Shown: in pieces, positions 34,050 to 46,976 of the stretch
How the letters are laid out: each line of letters begins with the position of its first letter
Numbering within the stretch: position 1 is the stretch's first letter
NCBI GenBank assembly: GCA_023101885.1
Contig: JALPQD010000223.1
Coordinates: 3,583,866-3,647,865 of the forward strand
Direction of reading: 5' to 3'
Source: Typhlomys cinereus
Taxonomy: Eukaryota; Chordata; Mammalia; Rodentia; Platacanthomyidae
DNA: 64,000 nucleotides
Translations under genes and position numbers: made by a program
Notes under the pieces: model-generated
What the model was told of the DNA's origin: nothing
Seen by the model: only the letters and a program-made list of their open reading frames with translations
The model's database searches: none

Positions 34050-36054
34050 AAGAATAAGTGGCCTTCAAGCCTCAGGGTTCCAGCTAGCTAGGCCACTCCT
34101 GCACTGATACAGCAAATGTGTGGACGACACACTTACTTGAATGCATTTTACCTCAGTCTACTGTCACAACAGACTGTGTTGAGGAACATCTCCTTATTGA
34201 TGGGGACAAACATTTTGACATGTTGCGTTGGGGAACATTTGCTTCCTCATTGACATAACACATGGTATCCTATGAGGTTATATAATCCCTTCCAGTATTA
34301 AATCCACAAGCAGTGGCTTAACTACTCTTCCTTTAATTTTTCACTTGGATGGATATATAGACATTTGGAATCAAGGTTTTTCTGTGCACTTAACTATTAG
34401 AGAGGTGGCTGGGGTTTTCTGTTGCTCTAGAATATTTAAAACTTGTTGTTCCTATGCTGTGCTTTGGGGAAATATTCCTGTGTTTTACTGTTAAAACTGC
34501 AAAACAGACAAGACACATTCTCACTCAGCACATGGTTCCCTCTTTCTGCAGGTTGTCATGCTTAATGTTTTTACTTGCTGGTGTTTTTGTTTGTTTGTCA
34601 CTTGTTCACAAATCCTGGTGATTCTTGCTCCTGGCTCCTAACGATGTTCTATGTGCTTTAGCTGCTGGCCTAACCAAGGTAGGCAGACTTTGGGTGACAG
34701 AATCTACTTTATCAGCTCTACCTGACAGTGTGTAAAATGACTGACTTAGTACTGAGTGGTTAACCTTCCGGACCTTTCCTCACTCCTTAGGCAAAAAGCC
34801 CAGACGGTCTTATTCAGAGGTGTGAATAATGGCCTGACCAGGGAGATGTGATTCTGATGGACACTGTTGATTCTGATGTACAGACATATGTGGCAATGTC
34901 CTTTCTATTCCTAGGGATTATTTAATGTTGGCTGCCACGACTGATATCATGGCTTGCTTCTTGCTTACTTTTCATCCTCCTCCCTGTTGCTTCCTTTTCT
35001 GCTACATGCACTTGTTGCCTCCTGCCCCAGGCTTCTCTCTCTCCTTGCACAGCTCCTCATGGGGCAACACCTCTGATGCTCACACCTGGATATCGTGGGC
35101 TGCAAGGATCCTTCCGTTCAAGAGCAGCTACTGTTATGTGTTGGGAGGAAGACGAAAGAACAATGGCTTTCCTGTCATAAAGATCTGTGGAGGGGGGAAA
35201 GGCCAAGAATGCCCATTTTGGACTTCATAGTCTAGGCTACACTGAAGTCCAGAGCTAATGACAGGTCAGGATGGGGACTGTGCCTTTATCCGCCAGATAC
35301 AGCAGCACATTTGACCAGGTTCTCCAGTTTGAACCTTGACACATCATTGGCCATGCTGTGCTCTGCAAAGGAGAGATTTAAGGAGAGTGTGTCACAAATG
35401 CTGGTTCCTAGTATGGGAGAGAGAAGCATCCTTGCAAAGAAATCTGCGACCATTGACCCCCAAAGGCAATCCATTCCCCTCGTCCTCACAATGACTCTCC
35501 ACAGAGCAGCTGGAATCCATGTGCTGGAAAAGACTGCTACCTCTGGAGCTCATGGGTAACCCATGGCCCATCAACAGCCATGCTAGCTCTGGCCTCTCTG
35601 GGGGGTTGGGGAGGACTAGTATCTACTTAAGTGTTTATGGAGGAAGGTGTGGACTGATCCCACCCCACAAGTAAGGGTTCTGAAGAGCTCCAGATATCCC
35701 CTGAGGGCTCAGCACAGGAGAAGGTTGTGATGTCCTGTGGGGCTCTTGCCCCACGCTCTGCCCTGGCACATGGGCCTGGGGACACATCTCCAATGGCCTG
35801 CCTGTGAGATATGTTTCTTCTGTTTCTGATGCTTAAGGTAACATTGGGACATGAAGGGATTTGGTGCATACCAATAATCTGATCTGCCTGTTGGATGTGT
35901 CCAAATGTGGAAACGGCAAGCAGCCACCAGATTCACCAATGTGCATGTCACCCACCATGTGTGAAGAGCCACTTGGCAACATCATGTGGTATGATGTTCC
36001 CTTGGTTTACAGAAACAAAATTAGAAGCTGCCTTGCTTTCTGGGGACTCCCTTG

Positions 36055-36752
36055 AGAGTCTTATCAGCAGAACAAATGAAGCAGAAAATAGAATTTCAGA
36101 TCTTGAAGACTAAGTGGGAGAATTAACCAGGTCAAAGGAGGAGATTGTTAAGGCCAAAAAGATACTGGAGAGGAACATTCAAGAGATATGGGACACCCTG
36201 AAGAAGCCTAACATGCGCATTCATGGAATACCAGAACAAGAATCCCAAAATACCACACCTGAGGAAATATTTCAATTCATCATAAATGAAAACTTCCCAC
36301 AACTAAAGAATGAGAGGCCTATCCAAATACAAGAGGCATTTCGCACTTCAAACAGATACGACCAAAATAGAAAATCGCCACGGCAAATAATAGTCAAAAC
36401 ACTCCACATTCAAGACAAAGAAAAGGTGCTGAGAGCTTCAAGAGAAAAAAAGCAAGACACTTTTAAAGATAAACCTATTAGAATAACAAATGACTACTCA
36501 ATGGAAACAGTAAAAGAAAGAAGAGCGTGGAGAGATGTACTTCAAGTATTAAATGAGTAAAAATGCCAACCCAGACTGATATACCTGGCAAAACTATCTG
36601 TCATGATTGAGGGAGAAAGAAAAGTTTTCCAGCACAAAGACAACTTGAAGGGATACATGTCTACCAAACCAGGCCTTCAAAAAATCCTAGAAATGATACT
36701 CAAGCTTGAAGAAAAGAACAAGCATATCCAGGAGGACAGAAGGGAAGCATAA
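36055..36752 (+). pseudogene. L1 ORF1 (RNA-binding protein), truncated with two stops
   Basis: The coding part starts in the coiled-coil region (SLISRTNEAENRISDLED), meets a TAA at 36111, continues through the RNA-recognition region (NMRIHGIPEQESQN) and the C-terminal domain, meets another TAA at 36558, and ends at the natural stop at 36750-36752. An intact protein forms trimers that coat L1 RNA. The N terminus and 5' UTR are missing. Confidence 0.9.
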
Positions 36753-36809
36753 TACCACCAAAACATAAATATCAAACAACATGCTTACAAAATCCACTAA
36801 ACATAAAAA

Positions 36810-39800
36810 ATGTCCAGAATTAAAAATAATTTCTCCATTGTAACATTAAATGTCAATGGTATTAACTCACCGATTAAGAGACACAGATTACAAACTTGGA
36901 TTAAAAACCACAATCCAACAATCTGCTGCCTTCAGGAAACTCATCATCACCACAAAAGATAGGCACATCCTAAGAATGAAAGGCTGGTCTAAAATCTTGC
37001 AAGCCAATGGAACCAGGAAGCAGGCAAGGGTAGCAATTATGCTTTCAGACAAAGAGGACTTCAAACCAAAGAAAATCATAAGAGACACAGATGGATACTA
37101 CATTTTAGTCACAGGTACAGTTCACCAGGAAGACTTCACAATCCTGAACATTTATGCACCCAATACGGGCCCCTCCACATTCATTAAGAAAACCCTACAG
37201 CATCTAAAGCAAGAAATCAACCCCCAAACGATAATTCTTGGGGACTTCAACAGCGCCCTCTCAACATGGGATAGATCAACAGGTCAAAAGCTTAACAGAG
37301 ACACTTTGGAACTTAATCAAACCCTGAAAGAAATGGACCTTACAGATCTCTATGAAATTTTTCATCCACGCACCAAAGAATACACATTTTTCTCAGCAGC
37401 ACACAGAACTTTCTCCAAAATAGATCACATATTGGGCCACAAAATGAATCTACACATATACAAAAAAGTTGAAATTCTAACATGTGCCCTATCAGACCAC
37501 CATGAACTAAACCTAGACATCCAGAACACAACAAACAAGAGAAAATACACTAACTCCTGGAAACTTAACAATATGACACTGAATGAGAACTGGATTCAGG
37601 AAGAAATTAAAAAGGAAATTCAAGATTTCCTGAAAGTGAACGATAATGAAAATACAACTTACCGAAATCTCTGGGACACAATGAAAGCTGTCCTAAGCCT
37701 ACATCAAAGAAATGGAAACATCAGAAATAAATAACTTAACAATGCAGCTTAAAGCTTTAGAGAAACTAGAGCAACCTGATCCCAAAAGTAATAGAAGAGA
37801 GGAGATTAGCAAAATAAGGGGAGAAATATCCAAAATCGAGATTAGGAAAACAATACAGAAAATCAACCAGTTAAAAAGCTGGTTCTTTGAAAAAATCAAT
37901 AAGATTGATACACCCCTAGCTAAATTAACCAAAAGCAAGAGAGAGAAAACCCAAATTAATAAAATTCAAAATGAACATTGAACTATCACTATTGATACCC
38001 AAGAAATCCAGAGAATTATAACATTATATTTCAAAAACTTACACTCTGTGAAATTTAACAACACAAAAGAGATGGATGTATTCCTAAGTACACAAAACTT
38101 ACCTAAATTGAATCAGGAAGTTGTGAATTATGTAAATAGTCCTATAACATATAACGAAATTGAAGAAATAATCTCGAATCTTCCCACCAAAAAATGTCCT
38201 GGACCCGAAGGATTCAGCACAGAGTTCTACCAGACATTTAAGGAGTAAATAACACCAATACTCCTTAAACTGTTCCATCAAATAGCAAAGGAAAGAACAC
38301 TACCAAATTCTTTCTATGAAGCTAATATCGTTTTAATCCCAAAACCTAACAAAGATTCACTTAAAAAAGAAAACTATAGGCCTATCTCTCTGATGAACAC
38401 AGATGCAAAGATTCTCAACAAAGTCTTAGCAAATCGGATTCAAAAACATATCAAAAAGATCATTCACGGGAACCAAGTAGGCTTCATCCCTGGCACACAA
38501 GGTTGGTTCAACATACAGAAATCAATAAATGTAATTCATATAAACCAGTCCAAAGTCCAAGACCACATGATACTCTCGATAGATGCAGAAAAAGCTTTTG
38601 ACAAGATCCAACAGTCTTTTATCATCAAAATGCTAGAGACAGTAGGAATGGAAGAAACCTTTATCAATATAATAAAAGCTGTATACAACAAGCCCACAGC
38701 AAGGATTATGCTCAATGGGAAACAACTGGAAGCATTCCCACTTCGATCAGGAACTAGACAAGGCTGTCCACTCTCACCACTTCTATTCAATATTGTACTT
38801 GAAGTCTTAGCCGAAGCCATAAGACAAGAAAGGGACATAAGAGGGATTCAAATCGGCAAGGAAGAAGTCAAGCTATCCCTATTTGCGGATGACATGATCT
38901 TATACCTGAGGGAATCCCAAAAACTCCACCAGGAAGCTCCTGGAACTAATTGAGAAGTTCAGCAGGGTGGCAGATACAAAATAAATGTGCAAAAATCAGA
39001 GGCCTTCCTATATGCCTAGAATGAAAGAAGTGAAAAAGCCTTGAGAGAAACAATCCCATTTACTATAGCCCCTAAAAAAATGAAATACCTAGGTATAAAC
39101 CTAACTAAGGAGGTAAAAGACCTTTACAGTGAAAACTTTCAAACCCTAAAGAAGGAAATGGCAGAAGACATCAGAAGGTGGAAAGACCTCCCATGTTCCT
39201 GGATTGGCAGAATCAACATCATAAAAATGACCATCCTACCAAAGGCAATATACAAATTCAATGCTATACCAATTAAAATCCCAAAGCAATTCTTTAAAGA
39301 AGTTGACCAAACAATCTCAAAATTCATATGGAGGCACAAAAGACCCAGGATAGCAAAGACAATCCTGAGTAACAAAAACACTGCTGGAGGTATCACCATA
39401 CCAAACCTTAGTCTATACTACAAATCCATAGTTATAAAAACAGCCTGGTACTGCCTCCAAAATAGACACACAGATCAATGGATAAGGATTGAAGACCCAG
39501 ATATAAGCCCACAAAATTACAGCCATTTGGTTTTTGACAAAGGGGCCCAAAGAATCCAATGGAAATAAACAGCATCTTCAACAAATGGTGCTGGCAAAAC
39601 TGGATCTCCACATGCAGAAGATTAAAACTGGACCCGTACTTGTCACCATGTACAAGACTTAATTCCAAATGGATCAAGAACCTTGATATCAGGCCAGAGA
39701 CTATAAAAACCATAGTTGAAAGGACACAGAACTCCCTCGAGCTGATTGGGTTAGGCCAACATTTCCTAAACAGACATCCAATGGCACAGTTACTACTACC

Positions 39801-40608
39801 AACTCTCAACAGTTGGGATCTTGTGAAATTAAAGAGCTTCTGTTCAGATAAAGAGATTGTAACACGAGCTCAAAGGCAACCCACAGAATGGGAGAAAATC
39901 TTCACTAACCTCATATCTGATAGAGCTCTACTGTCCAGAGTGCACAAAGAACTTAGAAAACTAAACATCAAGGAAACCAATGGCCCAATTAAAAAATGGG
40001 CCCTGAAACTTAAAAGAAATTTTACCAGGGATGAAATTAAAAGGTCTAACAAATATCTTAAAAAATGCTCCACTTCTTTAGCTATCAGGGAAATGCAAAT
40101 CAAAACTTCCCTGAGATATCATCTCACCCCGGTCAGGATGGCAAAAATCCACAATACAAACAACAACAAATGCTGGAGAGGATGTGGAGAGAGGGGAACT
40201 CTCCTACATTGCTGGTGGGAATGCAGGCTCATACAGCCACTCTGGCGAGCTGTCTGGAGATTCTTAAAGAAATTAAAGATTGAAATGTCATATGACCCTG
40301 CAATTCCACTTTTGGGTATAACCCCCCATACAACAGAGGTTCATCTTGATAGCACAAGCACGACCATGTTCATAGCAGCACTGTTTACAATAGCAAAGAC
40401 ATGGAATCAACCCAAATGTCCAACAGTTGACGAGTGGATAAGGAAACTGTGATACATCTATACAATGGAGTACTACTCAGCCACCAAAAATGATGAATTA
40501 CTGGAATTTGCCAGGAAATGGATGTCATTAGAAACAATTATATTAAGTGAAGTATCCCAGACCCAGAAAATTAAGTGCCGTATGTGCTCCCTAATAGGTG
40601 GCTCCTAA
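36810..40608 (+). pseudogene. L1 ORF2 (endonuclease and reverse transcriptase), multiply broken
   Basis: From the ATG at 36810 the first 50 codons (to a TAG near 36960) hold NVNGINSPIKR and CLQETH; a frameshift before 36960 moves the rest to another frame. Endonuclease motifs follow (ILNIYAPN, ILGDFN, KIDHILG, SDHHELNLD). The reverse transcriptase region has [11 protein letters not shown] and the FADDMILYL catalytic motif (38880-38910). A C-terminal CCHC-like knuckle ([18 protein letters not shown]) lies at about 40170-40230. Breaks near 37735, 37981, 38248, 38953, 39568 and 40451 show it is dead; the frame would end at 40606-40608. Confidence 0.9.
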
Positions 40609-41705
40609 TACCAAACCCACCCAGCCCATCTTGAGACACTCATAGGTAAATCTATGTATTACCTACAGTAATTGCAAGGATTATGAACAGGAGGGATGGG
40701 GTTGGAGGGCCACACCAGAAACAAGGAGAGAAGTGACCATGTTACAGTAGAGAAAATAGGCCTCCATCAAGGACTGCAAGAAAGTAATGTGACACCTAGT
40801 TACTTTCACAGACATTCGTTCCTGATCATTTACAACTAAGGGGGTATGAACTCACCAGAAGGGGAGGGCATATAGTTCAGCAGATTAAAAAGTAACCATT
40901 TTGCAAAGGGGTGATTGACCCCTCCCATTGCCAAATGCCATATGACCCTGCGATTCCACTTTTGGGTATAAGTACTACATCTACCCTTGAATGTGCTCTT
41001 ATAATAAGACGCCAGTTTAACAGCTTTCTGTCTCTGGCCAGGGGGTGACATACAGTGCCCATCACGATGGAGTGAAGGGCATTACAGGAGCAACAAAACT
41101 GCAAAAGAAAATCAACAAACCACTATCCAGAACTTCAGAGACTATATCAACCACCTAGAACTAGGCCAGACTAATCTCTCCCCATCCTGAAGCTCAGGGA
41201 CATTTGCGGAAGAGGGGGCGGTAAAAGTGTAAGAGCAAAAGGATGGGAGGAGCAATGATTTGCAAGATACTCCACACAAGTTAGGGCCGAAGCAATCATA
41301 ATTGGACATTGCATGCCCGGCGCAATGTCCAACACACTATTGACCTCACAAAGTCTAGCATCTGCCAAAGGCACCAAGATCCTTGGAGGCAAGGGATTGA
41401 TAGCCACAGTAGTGTTCCTATGCTTAAGGGAAACACGGGAAAGGGTTCAGGGAAATGCCACTGGGTCCTTGTACGTCATCGGAGAGGAGGGCCCAGAGGA
41501 GAGTCAGGCATGCACAAGAAAGGACTCTGGGAATTGGGGCGGGAGGCACGGGGGGATGGGGAGGGAGTGGTGAGGGGAGGGGGAGCAGGGGATTCGGGGG
41601 GAGGAGGAGGGAGGGAGGGAACTGGTGTACCTATTAAGTTTGTATGAGCTGAAATAATAATAAAAAATGTATTAAAAATATTTTGCTATACTTTGCTGCT
41701 TTTTG

Positions 41706-41707
<2 letters not shown>

Positions 41708-41750
<43 letters not shown>
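41708..41750 (+). repeat. (TG)n microsatellite
   Basis: A pure TG run of about 43 bp lies just beyond the L1 end and before a B1-like stretch. Confidence 0.95.
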
Positions 41751-41751
<1 letters not shown>

Positions 41752-41757
41752 TGTTTT

Positions 41758-41850
41758 GCTTTGTTTTGAGACAGAGCCTCATGACCCTGACCTGATTCTC
41801 CTTTCTCCACTTTGCATGTTTTGGGATTACAGGTTAGTGTCACTGTGAAA
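41758..41850 (-). mobile_element. B1-like SINE fragment
   Basis: The plus strand shows TTTGAGACAGAGCCTC and, further on, TTTTGGGATTACAGGTTAGTGTCACTGTG, the antisense form of a 7SL-derived B1 right end. It is short and diverged. Confidence 0.5.
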
Positions 41851-41865
41851 TAGAATGAAATATTA

Positions 41866-42085
41866 ATAAAAGCTTATAGTATAGAAAGCCTGTCTTAGTT
41901 CCCTTACCTTCCACTGGGACTGGGATAAGAGGCTGCTGTGAGAAAACTCACAAAGAATAAAAGTCCAAAGCTTCTGCCCTCAACAAACATCAGTCCTTCT
42001 ATCATCTGATTACCTCATGTATCCATTCCTGCTTCTGTTCATTAGTAAACAGAGTATATAGCCACTAGGACACTGTCACATTCCT
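41866..42085 (+). repeat. Direct repeat, copy 1 (possible LTR)
   Basis: About 220 bp match 46977-47196 in the same orientation (TAGAAAGCCTGTCTTAG, CTCACAAAGAATAAAAGTCC, CTATCATCTGATTA, CTGTCACATTCCT). An AATAAA lies inside at about 41956. Spacing of 5.1 kb and a TG-like start in copy 2 (TGAAAAGCCTACACC) would suit LTRs of an old provirus. I could not find a primer site or a convincing retroviral frame between them. Confidence 0.5.
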
Positions 42086-44160
42086 TAGGTAAATCACTGA
42101 TAAGAAAGGGCTCCACTTTTTTCCTTTTTCTTTTTTTCCTTTCTTCTGTTTAAACAATATGTGTATATAGTGTGTGTACCCCATCTTTTGTGGCTTCAGG
42201 CCATGGTTTTTACTAGAAAGCTGGGGTTCTCTAAAGTAATAAAAATCAGCTTTTCTTTTTGCGATTTGTATCTGGAGCTTCAGTTCCTGGCAGGCAGTCT
42301 CCCTCATAATATAATAAGGACTCATTGGGGATTGCCAGAGGAAGCTACCCCAAATCCTGGTGGGAGGCTAGTTGGTCAGGGCCAAAGGCAGGTAAGCGAA
42401 AGGAACTCCCTTGGAAAAGGGAACACCTGGGAGTCCCAGGACTGAAGCCTTTTCCCAAGAACCTGTGGTGTCCCAGATTTTGACCTCACCTAAAATGGGG
42501 AGAAAAAAGCTGTCCAAGTCTAGGTATTGGTCACTTCCGGAGATAGGTCAGGGAAGGTGCTTTCTGGGGACATCTGGGGAAATAGGACAAAGGCATTGAA
42601 CTCATTGTCCCAGGGTCCGACCCTTTGGAAGTGTCTGTTTCAAAAGCATTCTGTGAGGCCAGTGTCCTTTGGTGATACTGGAGGTCAAATATCTCAAAGC
42701 TGTCTGGTTTTTGGCATATGAATGTGAAGGGAGTGTGGTGGTCACCCAGTGTTGTTTCTGTCACATCTGTCCATTTGTCTGTTGTCCTTTGGGTCTTTGT
42801 GACCAGACCTACAGCTAGGGAAAGGCAGAATTCACAACCAGTTCTTTCAGCTCCATCTGAGGAGCTTGACCTGCCCCTAACGTAAACTCCTAATAAATCA
42901 GAGTGATAGAGAGATCTGGAACGTTCTGTAGACTCTACTGAGGCCAAATAAGTGCTGACTGAAGCAACCTGGATGCCTATTTGCCCTATAGGAGAAACCT
43001 GGTCAGCGGGACTCCATGTCCCAGGATCTGCTAGAGGTGCAGCCTCCTGACAGCAAAGCCAATGTCCTTTCATGGTTTATGTCAGCAAATGCCACTGCCA
43101 GGACCACCCCGCTTGGTGAAAACTGCTGCTCCTGGGCCCTGCAGCCCATCAGTGTTTCCAAGAAATGGAGAAAGTGGGTACCCCCAGCGTTATTCTGGGG
43201 TTCCCTTTTCGAGGAACCGAGGACTTCAGAGCTCTGGACTAGCAGGAACGCTGAGGTGAAAGGAGGAGTGATCCTGGAAGACGATCGGAATGAATAAGTC
43301 ATTCCCCTGGGGCAGACAGTCAAGAGCCTGCGAAGACTTGATCAACCCACAAGAGACCTTCATTCTAAGCCCCTTCATGGTATTCTGAGGGTGAAACTGG
43401 GTCTCTCCTAGGGAGTTTAAAATATGCTCCAAAGCAGAAAGATAAAAATTAAAGTAAAAATGTATAACCTTTGAATGATAGTTGAATAGGATGCATATAT
43501 ATGCCTGGTTCTAAATGATTATGGGAGTGCTTGAAATGGCACAACAGTCAGGCAGCTGTATAGCCTGATTGGGCTGTATGGTGAATGAAATGGCCCAAAA
43601 GGCTGATGGAACTAACTTGCAGTCCCATGAAGCTCACTTAAACTTAATGGGTACTTATCCCTCTTCCCAAAAAGAACCAGTGAGGGGGAGGAAGTGATGA
43701 CCAAGTTCTTGGTATATGCTTATGGCCCATCACTAAGACTTCTTTAAGTCCATTTAACATTGAGTTAGATAATGAGCCTACATTCCTCAAAAGAATCACC
43801 TAACAGGTTATCAGAGCCACTTGGCTATCTTGGAGGAATGGAGATAATGAACAAAACTCTTGCCTGAAAATGTTATCTAAAGGGCTTAACTAATTCAACA
43901 TCCTTATCTTGAGATGGTCAAATAAAGAAAACATAAAAATTTAGCCTTTAAGCTGTGTCAAAAAAATTCCCACAATTTTAATGTTAAAAAAATAGTAAAT
44001 AAAGCCAGATTTACTTCAGTGTAGAGAAAATAGTGAGTGATGGTAAGGTTAAAAGAAAATGAAAACATATTTTTAAATCATAATATTAATTGTTTGGAAC
44101 ATGCAAAATGGTAAATGGGATGGACAAGGTTTTTAAAAGATTAGGATTGTGCTCCTTTTT
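42086..44160. other. Unclassified sequence between the direct repeats
   Basis: Short frames on both strands (for example 180 codons minus at 42531-43073 and 93 codons plus at 43016-43297) have no motif I recognise. If the flanking direct repeats are LTRs, this would be the decayed interior of a provirus; the sequence gives no direct proof. Confidence 0.35.
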
Positions 44161-44184
44161 TAAATTTTTTTTATTATTTATTCA

Positions 44185-44240
<56 letters not shown>

Positions 44241-44444
44241 ACCACGGGCGAATTCAGGAACCACCACGGACGCCCCCACCTCATTTACTCTGCCCCGGGA
44301 TTCACAGGCTCCGCCCTACCAGGACCAGAAACACAGGCCGCCCCCACTTCCACCCGGCGTCTATACATGGGGTCTAGGATCCGAACTCAGGACCTTCTGC
44401 CTGCAAGGCAGAGGCTTAACCCCTGAGTCACCTCTCCAGCCCCC
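44161..44444 (-). mobile_element. B2-like SINE with internal (TG)n, intact insertion
   Basis: On the minus strand it starts GGGGCTGGAGAGGTGACTCAG, with a tRNA-like A box and a GATCCTAGACC region further on. The tail holds a CA microsatellite (TG 44187-44238 on plus) and an AT-rich end. Target duplications of 13 bp flank it (TGTGCTCCTTTTT 44148-44160 and TGTGTTCCTTTTT 44445-44457). Confidence 0.85.
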
Positions 44445-45360
44445 TGTGTTCCTTTTTAATAAGTGGAAGTGCCTGGGAAAGCTAGACACTCAGGAGATTT
44501 GCAATTGATAATAGATTATAAGGGTTTAAATAAAGATTCACGAATTGTTATAAAGACATACTGATTGCATTTGGCAATGCTTATGACAGAAGTTTTGTTT
44601 CTTTTTTGTTATTGTTGTTTTTAATTAGAGGCAGCTTAAATCCCAGGTGGGAGAGCCAATGACCCTCAAGGTTCTGGATATCAAGCCATGGGCATATAAA
44701 TGGTGAGGCACTCATCAGGCTTCTTGAGACTGTTTTTCATAGACCCTTTGAGTGACTGTCAAGAACTCCTGGCTACCCCGTTAACTAAAGATCCAAAAGC
44801 TCTCTCTTGGTTAGGAACAATTTCTCTTCCAGACGGCAATGCCCATATACAGTGAGTCTTCCCATCTGAGAAGCCGAATTGAGGACTTCTCCATAAACAA
44901 AGGTAAAAAGGATCCAGACAACTTTTTCCAAGTCCTGTTAAGAAGCATCAAAACAGCTGCCAGAAAACTCACTAACCTCCCTAAACAAAGTGATTCCTCA
45001 AAAATCACCTGCTTCGTTCTGAGAACGTCTGAGGGAAATAGACCTCAACAAACCAGAAAACCAGAGAGCTGTAAACATTGCCTTTGTCACTCAGTCAGTC
45101 CCTGATATAAAGAAAAATTTACAAAAATTAAATAGGTCTGTTATTGCCAGAAGGTTTAAGATTGATTTTAAAAAATCTAAAAACAATGAGATTTTTAAAA
45201 AGATTTTTTAAAAAAAGGATAGAAAAATGGAGCACTTTAAAGTCTGAACGGACACACCAACTTGATCTGCTTAGTCTTATCAGTAGTTCTGTTAGACCTT
45301 ATATTCTAAGTAAAAGTTTGCTACTATACTTATAAGCGTCACTTATTTTAAAGGTACAAA

Positions 45361-46040
45361 TTGTTTTTCTTCTTTACTTACTTAGTTTTTAGTTTTTCAA
45401 GTACATTGAGTACTTATCCCTGCTTCCCTTCATGCCCCCTCCCTCCCATTCCCCTCCCTTCTCTTCATCAATCCATCCCACTCCTTCCCTCTCTCCTGCC
45501 TGTCTCCTTCTATGAACCCCAGGGTTCCCTGTCTTGTCTACTCCTGTGGAGGTTCAGGCCACTTGTGGCATACCAAGTTGTCTCTCTCAGGTCACCCCTC
45601 TGATAGGTATGCTTTCCTTTGCTCATCTAGTTCTAGTCCCTAAGGTTTCCCCTGGGTGTTGTTATCTCTTTTGAGTTCCTCATAGTCTATGGGGCATGTT
45701 GGTGTTTCAGTCATTATGCAGGTCTGGTAAGGACAAGTCCCGCTGCTGTGAGTTCTGGATGCAGCATCCTTGCCTTGAATGGAATGTCTTGTCCTACAGT
45801 GGACCCTCCCATTTTTAGGTTCTTATACTCTTACCCCTCTCTCTTCCTAGAGGTTCCTCAAACCTTAAGATAGGGAGAGATTAGGATGGCCTGATTCTGG
45901 GTGAGAATTGCCAGGTTACTGGTAATCTGCATTATGGCTGGCCATTGTTGTCCACTTCACTGCTCTTCTACTGGCCTAGGCTACATCTCATCAGGGTGTT
46001 GAGATTCTCTATGTCTCTTGGACTGCTTATATTCTAACTT
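45361..46040 (-). mobile_element. L1 3' UTR fragment, antisense
   Basis: On the plus strand a T-rich end is followed by the pyrimidine-rich complement of the L1 G-rich tract (45420-45510), then the block AAGATAGGGAGAGATTAGGATGGCCTGATTCTGG. That block matches AGGATAGGGAGAGATTAGGCTGGCCTAGTTCTAGG in the fragment at 56811-57367. It is older than the other copies. Confidence 0.7.
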
Positions 46041-46976
46041 CATTAACAATTAATAGGCCTGGTCAAAAACTTCAAAATCTTAGATTTCAAGAGATATATT
46101 TATAAATGACTATGTGTGGATGTATATTGTTTACATATGATTAGATATTTATGTCTGTAGATTACCATTACCAAGAAAGCCCAACTCTTTATTTCTTTTA
46201 AAAATTAAAGTATGTTATAGGAGGTTTATGGCTTAAAAGATTAAACTAAGTTTAAAAGATTTGTGAGATGTTCGGTGTATAAAATTTTTGAAATATAGTT
46301 AAAATATGTTGTAAGAGATGAGACTTAAAAGATTAAAACATTTTCATGATGTGATGGTTAAAAAAGTTATTGAGCCTCAGAAATATACCTGCTAAAAATT
46401 GAGCTTTGTGTAAACACAGGTCACATACAAATGTTATGTCAGATGCAGAGGAAAAAAAATATGACAGATCCAGATCATTATGGCTAATAAATTTAGTATG
46501 ATCCAGGAATTTCTTATTAATAGCTCTGCCAATTAGTTATATTTCTCTCTTCTGAAAACTCCCCTGCTTGCTGCCAAACTGCATCTATATGAGACACTAG
46601 AAATGAGCCTTCCTAGCTATGAGGGACCTATGTATGACCAATTGTATGACCTCTGCATATACAAAACTGTGATGTTTTGTTAACGGGGAACTGAATGTAA
46701 GTTCCTGAAAAGACACTGCTACACTTGTAAGGCTGACTTGACCAGAGCTTCCCACAAAGCGGAGAAATGAAAACACCTAAAGTGATACAAATCCAGAGCC
46801 AGATAATCTTGGACCCATTTTAGTGCCCTAATTGCCACTTATTGTCATTCTCTGTGTGTGACCTAATATCTTGGTGACTGTTAATGATATAATTTTAGGA
46901 AAACAATATGATCCCCTAGACCAGTATGAGTCCAGGATTTGACTCCTGTCCCTAGACCCACTGAGGCACGAAACAG
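46041..46976. other. A/T-rich sequence without recognisable features
   Basis: Several TTAAAAGATTAAA-like phrases recur near 46190-46340. No open frame of note. Confidence 0.4.

Larger units (their letters stand above)
31283..36054 (-). repeat. Right arm of the inverted duplication
   Basis: This is the reverse complement of 1505-6107. It carries one extra insertion (L1 fragment 33841-34049 with its duplicated target). Without that insertion the arm is about 4.54 kb against 4.60 kb on the left. The inner boundary is at 31283 (AGCTCGGTCAGACTC) and the outer at 36054, where L1 sequence begins with no gap. Confidence 0.9.
36055..41670 (+). mobile_element. L1 retrotransposon, 5'-truncated, nearly complete but inactive
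   Basis: The element begins inside ORF1, continues through the inter-ORF gap (36753-36809), ORF2 (36810-40608) and a 3' UTR with a G-rich tract (about 41540-41620), and ends at TTTGTATGAGCTGAAATAATAATAAAAAATG. Both frames carry stops and shifts, so it cannot move by itself. Several shorter copies in the window (19148-21465, 33841-34049, 56811-57367) belong to the same or a close family. Confidence 0.95.

Noticed and set aside
36850..40452. Series of long open frames that look like host genes
   Set aside because: They are pieces of L1 ORF2: endonuclease, reverse transcriptase and C-terminal knuckle motifs occur in the expected order.
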